DNA from: an uncultured Fibrobacterota bacterium
Lineage (GTDB): Bacteria; Fibrobacterota; Chitinivibrionia; Chitinivibrionales; Chitinispirillaceae
NCBI GenBank assembly: GCA_903888815.1
Contig: CAISVC010000364.1
Coordinates: forward strand, 1-10,912
Direction: 5' to 3'
DNA: 10,912 nucleotides
This document shows, in pieces, positions 7,548 to 10,912 of the stretch; positions within the stretch are counted from its first letter, which is position 1, and the number at the start of each line of letters is the position of its first letter. A program made the position numbers and the translations under genes. The notes below the pieces were generated by a model that worked only from the letters and a program-made list of their open reading frames with translations, had not been told where the DNA came from and searched no databases.

Positions 7548-7605
7548 ACGGACAGGATATTGCTATACGGGGAGGAGGAATGTATAGACGAATAATCCTG
7601 TCCGT
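7548..7605 (-). promoter_or_regulatory. Two-stem intergenic hairpin with CCUCC-rich loop; terminator-like or translational control element
   Basis: In the 110-bp spacer between the two GH127-type genes, ACGGACAGGAT pairs perfectly with ATCCTGTCCGT (11 bp; 7595-7605 with 7548-7558). Nested inside, CTATAC pairs with GTATAG (6 bp; 7582-7587 with 7563-7568). The apical loop on the transcribed strand is AUUCCUCCUCCCC, complementary to Shine-Dalgarno sequence. UCUUUUAU follows the outer stem, as in a weak intrinsic terminator. The UCCCC of the loop could pair with the GGGGA of the downstream ribosome site (7528-7532). The inverted repeats are seen directly; the function is inference. Confidence 0.55.
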
Positions 7606-7632
7606 CCGGTACTGATAATGTTTTTTTACTTG

Positions 7633-10065
7633 TTACTCAACCGCGATCCTCGACGTCTGGAGCGCTGAACCGACCTTTGCGCGCATCAGATAGACTCCGG
7701 GCGCGACCGCTGTTTTTGACAGGACATACTTCGCTGCCCTGTCCCCGCTGAAAGTCCTCACCACTTTCCCCGACATCGTAACGATATCGATGCGGTGGTT
7801 CAGCGCTTTGCTCACCACAAATGCCACTCCCTGAGGCATGACACGCTGATCCACCAGACCTGTTTCCGGCTGCCGCATTGAAGAAGGAAGTGTTGCAACG
7901 GGCGGATATTGAGGCCGGTCAAATTCCCACGGGAATACCGCCGTTCTCAGCTTCGCGGACCCGTACGGGATGAGCTGCACATCCTCCATTGCGACAGCGC
8001 CGAGCGTCGTCATCGGGCTTGCGGGCGGATCGCCCGCAGAGTTGTTGCTGAGCCCCCAGGCGGCAACGCGCTTTGCTTTTGCCCTCAGGTATACCGGAAC
8101 ATCTCCGGCAAAGGTAATGAAAGAATTGGAAGCGGAATCGTAGCACCTGTCCCCCCGCGCGCCCCAGGGAAATCTTGCATCAATATTCTGCTCGACAACC
8201 TGAAAGCATCGGGCTATGGAATCGGCATTGGTGGTATCCACGCAGAGTGCATAGTTCCACCGTCCGTCCGAGGTTATCGACCAGCGGGCGGCACCCATGC
8301 AATTGGTGTATGGATTGTTTGTCCAGGTCGAAGCTACCCGCAGACCGAAAACCATGGGGCCGCGGCAGATGACCATTCCGGGATTGCTGAAAGTTTCGGT
8401 CGTCCCGGTATAGGTCCCGTTCTGGAACCACTTTTCAGCACGGACTTTGAACGGAAGCATTACGGTCACCACATCGCCGCTGTTCCACGTATTGGTGATC
8501 GTTACCCATTGGCCGGCATCAAGATTCGCGGGAGTACCGCTGCCGGTGACCGTCGCACTTCCCGGAGCCGTAATGCTCGTTCCCGCTCCCCACAGGGGCA
8601 CCCGGACAACAAGCGGAAATGCCACGGAAGCATTTGTCGTGATAGTAAAGGTCACTCTGTTTTTAAACGGATACTCCGTGGTTTCATTGATGGTTACGGT
8701 CTGCACCGTATTGCCGCTTCCGACTTTGGCCGTGACCGTGGTCGGAGCATAGATAACTGCAGCAAGGCCGTTGTCCTGCGTGGCCATCCAGGAATTAACA
8801 ACGAACTTGGGCCACCCCTGGTTCATATTGACCGTGCAGCAGCGGAACGAACAGTTTAAATTGCCGTATATGTTGGCGTCGTTGCCACCGCTCATCCATG
8901 ATCTTGCCGAACTGTTCACAAGCGCCTGATTGACCTGGCCGTGGTACTGCCGGTTCCAGCCGTCGGGCGTCATGTGTCCGGTAAGATGGTTGTAGGCAAG
9001 ATATTCAAGCTTGTCCGCCCAGTCAATTTTGCCGAACATTTCGATCATGTTTTCAAGCGAATACATCTGTTCCACGATGGAACAGGTTTCGGTGCCGTGC
9101 CACGCTTTGAGGCCGGCTATCGACTCGTCACCGCTGAAATTGCCGGGTATCTGGCCGTGGTACCTGGTCATTTTCGTCTCAGCGTTAACCGCCATCTGAC
9201 TGTCTGTGGCGGTAGCACTTGGAAAGGCATAATACGCCGCACCGAATTTGATGGCCATACCATGGTTAACCACGTGGGACTGCATATACCACCCCTGCGG
9301 GTTCCTCAGGTCGTTACCGCCCGAGGTCATTGTGTTATAAATGGACGTCCAGTCACACGTGTGCGATTTAATCGAAGATGCAATGGTAGTGACGTTCGCA
9401 GCACGGGTGCGGCGATGCCACCACTGGAGCGCAAGAAAGTTTTCATTGGCGCGCGCCCATGCCCACGAAGTCCCCCACGTGGCGCTGTTCAGCAGGTTGA
9501 AATAGTTCCTTGTCAAGGTATAAAAATTCGACGTATCCTGCGGCCGCTCACCGGTCGCTTCGAACCAGCTCCGCAATGCCTGCCAGGCTTCGCTGCTCGC
9601 CCATATATCGTCCTGGGTTACATTCGCAAACCAGTCGGCCCGGTGCTTGATCATGGTATTGATCCAGTTCTGGCATTCGGCAATAAGCCGGGCGTCATTA
9701 AGAATATACGCGAGCGGGATCAGGCCATTGACATAGTACGGGCCTGCCTCCCACCGGTCGCCGGTGTACGCATCATTGCGCCATTGCGAGTTTTTAATAA
9801 AGTTGGCTATGTCGTCCTGCGCCCCGGCATCGAGTTCAAACATATGTCCGGTAATTCCGTGCGCATACAATTGCAGCTGCTGGTTCAGCCAGCCCAAAGG
9901 CTTTGCGGTAGTCACCGGCAGCAACACGAACTTGGTCCTTTTAAGGGGCGCCCTGTTCGTGGGATACCATTTGTTGGTGTCGGTGATGCTCTCGGCACCA
10001 GCCAGCATCACGCTTACCATGATCGTCACGCAGAAGATTACAGAAAACCTGGTTTTTAGAAACAT
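7633..10065 (-). CDS. Secreted DUF1680/GH127-type beta-L-arabinofuranosidase-like protein, canonical paralogue
   Basis: The product has 810 residues from the ATG at 10065, chosen over an in-frame ATG at 10107 because AAGGAGGAG sits directly before it and a signal peptide then begins at once (MFLKTRFSVIFCVTIMVSVM, then LAGA). Conserved parts of the clade are visible: TGHMFELD, WEAGPYYVNGLIPLAY (about 105-120), FSGDESIAG with Glu314, HGTETC with Glu326 and Cys328, FRCC with Cys409 and Cys410, and NQGWPKFVVNSWMATQ. The Glu/Cys/Cys/Cys set matches the zinc-thiolate site of GH127 beta-L-arabinofuranosidase HypBA1. Beta-rich C-terminal domains and a 60-residue tail (HRIDIVTMSGKVVRTF ... APGVYLMRAK) follow. 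It is the closest relative of the next gene downstream, so the pair arose by duplication. It probably acts outside the cell or at its surface on terminal beta-L-arabinofuranose; substrate unproven. Confidence 0.92.
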   Translation of the reverse strand: MFLKTRFSVIFCVTIMVSVMLAGAESITDTNKWYPTNRAPLKRTKFVLLPVTTAKPLGWLNQQLQLYAHGITGHMFELDAGAQDDIANFIKNSQWRNDAYTGDRWEAGPYYVNGLIPLAYILNDARLIAECQNWINTMIKHRADWFANVTQDDIWASSEAWQALRSWFEATGERPQDTSNFYTLTRNYFNLLNSATWGTSWAWARANENFLALQWWHRRTRAANVTTIASSIKSHTCDWTSIYNTMTSGGNDLRNPQGWYMQSHVVNHGMAIKFGAAYYAFPSATATDSQMAVNAETKMTRYHGQIPGNFSGDESIAGLKAWHGTETCSIVEQMYSLENMIEMFGKIDWADKLEYLAYNHLTGHMTPDGWNRQYHGQVNQALVNSSARSWMSGGNDANIYGNLNCSFRCCTVNMNQGWPKFVVNSWMATQDNGLAAVIYAPTTVTAKVGSGNTVQTVTINETTEYPFKNRVTFTITTNASVAFPLVVRVPLWGAGTSITAPGSATVTGSGTPANLDAGQWVTITNTWNSGDVVTVMLPFKVRAEKWFQNGTYTGTTETFSNPGMVICRGPMVFGLRVASTWTNNPYTNCMGAARWSITSDGRWNYALCVDTTNADSIARCFQVVEQNIDARFPWGARGDRCYDSASNSFITFAGDVPVYLRAKAKRVAAWGLSNNSAGDPPASPMTTLGAVAMEDVQLIPYGSAKLRTAVFPWEFDRPQYPPVATLPSSMRQPETGLVDQRVMPQGVAFVVSKALNHRIDIVTMSGKVVRTFSGDRAAKYVLSKTAVAPGVYLMRAKVGSALQTSRIAVE

Positions 10066-10069
10066 GCGA

Positions 10070-10078
10070 CTCCTCCTT
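10070..10078 (-). promoter_or_regulatory. Ribosome binding site that fixes the start at 10065
   Basis: AAGGAGGAG lies 4 nt before the ATG at 10065. It is among the strongest ribosome sites in the window, comparable with the one at 4413-4422. The upstream in-frame ATG at 10107 has no such site and would put a long charged extension ahead of the signal peptide. Confidence 0.85.
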
Positions 10079-10120
10079 GTAGATTGTTTATCCGGCATAT
10101 CTTTCATTCATTTCAAACGA

Positions 10121-10912
10121 TCAAAAAACGACCTCCCCCTTCAGGTTCCATATCCAATACGAAGGCCTGGTGCAAATGTCCTCCCAGTCCGAAGACTTGT
10201 CCCATACAAATCCCGGAATGCTCCACCGCTGATGATCGCGGGCCGCCTGGGCGACTATATGAAAGTTTTTCGTGATGTTTTTCTTCATATATATCGACCA
10301 TTTCCAGTTATCGCTTTTTGTGTAAGTGTTTTGAGGATAGCCCACGATGCTGAGATCGGTATAGTAGGTAAACGGCAGCGGACGGTTGTTTTCAAATACG
10401 TCGGTATAATTGTCGGGATATCTCATCTGATAATACTCGAACTCGACCGCACACACATCAAGCAGGTAAGGAACCGGAATATTTATTCCGAAAGTGATCG
10501 GCATTTTGTTCATCAGGGTATCATACCCGTAGGGATTCCGTCCGTTTGAAATGGACCCGTCAGGCATGCGCAGGGAATCGTTTCGCGGGTAATTTTTCAG
10601 GCCGAGTATTGTCGCTTCGCCGTAGATCTTGCCGCCTTCACCGAGCAGTCTGCCGAAATCGGAACCTCTCAGGAAAAAAAGCGGGTCAAGCGTGACATGG
10701 GCCATGAGTTTGGTGCCGGCAAAGGTATAGAATGACGAATCTTTATACCCGATGATGGTAGTGCCCGCAGAATCGTATAGGGGATTGTCGACAGCGTATA
10801 ATGTCGTATTGTCCGCACGTGGAGTTGTAAATCTGCTGTTCACAGAAATGGCATGGGACAGTTCGGCCCCCAGACCGAAATCGACAACTTTATTGAAATT
10901 GAAATCAACCAC
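10121..10912 (-). CDS. Outer-membrane beta-barrel protein, C-terminal part (5' end outside window)
   Basis: The frame is open to the right edge, giving 263 residues; the first codon in the window is GTG, but the protein most likely starts further upstream. The sequence alternates short amphipathic, aromatic-rich strands with polar turns (DFGLGAELSHAISV, FHIVAQAARDHQRW, PSYWIWNLKGEVVF). It ends in Phe after an alternating strand, the usual C-terminal signal for outer-membrane barrel assembly. There is no enzyme motif and no sorting tail. I do not recognise the specific family. It lies 55 bp before the first GH127-type gene on the same strand. It could be a pore for released sugars or a structural barrel, but this is only a guess from position. 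Confidence 0.7.
   Translation of the reverse strand: MVDFNFNKVVDFGLGAELSHAISVNSRFTTPRADNTTLYAVDNPLYDSAGTTIIGYKDSSFYTFAGTKLMAHVTLDPLFFLRGSDFGRLLGEGGKIYGEATILGLKNYPRNDSLRMPDGSISNGRNPYGYDTLMNKMPITFGINIPVPYLLDVCAVEFEYYQMRYPDNYTDVFENNRPLPFTYYTDLSIVGYPQNTYTKSDNWKWSIYMKKNITKNFHIVAQAARDHQRWSIPGFVWDKSSDWEDICTRPSYWIWNLKGEVVF

Noticed and set aside
7571..7613. A plus-strand mini-frame after a GGAGGAGG sequence in the spacer
   Set aside because: It has only 11 codons, the purine run abuts the ATG with too little spacing, and the purines are explained as the complement of the hairpin loop.
7909..8859. A 316-codon open frame on the plus strand, opposite the 3' half of the same GH127-type gene
   Set aside because: It is a low-complexity Arg/Gly-rich antisense shadow. 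The paralogous region near 5500-6300 does not keep an equivalent long frame.
8941..10059. A 372-codon open frame on the plus strand, opposite the 810-residue GH127-type gene
   Set aside because: It is fully antisense to a conserved enzyme gene and shows no domain or signal sequence.
5111..10065. Tandem repeat or assembly duplication of the two GH127-type genes
   Set aside because: The proteins differ at many positions and in segment lengths, and the spacers are unrelated, so this is an old gene duplication, not an artefact.
10066..10107. An upstream in-frame start giving a 14-residue N-terminal extension to the 810-residue protein
   Set aside because: There is no ribosome site there, the extension is highly charged, and a near-consensus site lies directly before the ATG at 10065, where a normal signal peptide begins.

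Overview
The window is one strand-consistent block of secreted glycoside hydrolases, all on the minus strand, so transcription runs from right (10912) to left (1). The organism is probably an anaerobic plant-fibre degrader of the FCB group, most likely a Fibrobacterota (Chitinispirillia-like) lineage. The reasons are the signal peptides, the short C-terminal modules resembling type IX secretion/FlgD-like tails on several products, a beta-barrel outer-membrane protein, strong AGGAGG ribosome sites and moderate GC. This placement is inference; no rRNA or marker gene is present.

Layout in transcription order. (1) 10912-10121 is the C-terminal part of an outer-membrane beta-barrel protein, cut by the window edge. 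(2) 10065-7633 and (3) 7522-5111 are tandem paralogues of a DUF1680/GH127-type beta-L-arabinofuranosidase clade. They are separated by 110 bp carrying a two-stem hairpin whose loop is CCUCC-rich. (4) 5051-4457 is a broken gene: signal peptide plus the first motif of a metallophosphoesterase, joined out of frame to a C-terminal sorting region. (5) 4408-1805 is a DUF1680 enzyme of GH146-like type with an F5/8C (discoidin) domain and a C-terminal tail. (6) 1750-1 is a GH43 enzyme running off the left edge. Its catalytic domain is interrupted, just before the catalytic glutamate, by a discoidin domain whose two halves are in swapped order. A second, normally ordered discoidin domain follows.

Together the genes look like a locus for removing L-arabinofuranose from plant cell-wall material. 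Three enzymes of the beta-L-arabinofuranosidase superfamily sit beside a GH43 enzyme, a family rich in alpha-L-arabinofuranosidases. That combination recalls bacterial degradation of hydroxyproline-linked arabinooligosaccharides of extensins, or of pectic arabinan side chains. Short intergenic gaps (about 30-110 bp) and strong ribosome sites suggest co-transcription. No regulator, sugar transporter, RNA gene, insertion sequence or CRISPR array is visible. No stretch longer than about 110 bp lacks a gene.

The most unusual signals are the apparently circularly permuted discoidin insertion in the GH43 enzyme, the deletion-fusion pseudogene, and the structured spacer between the GH127 paralogues.
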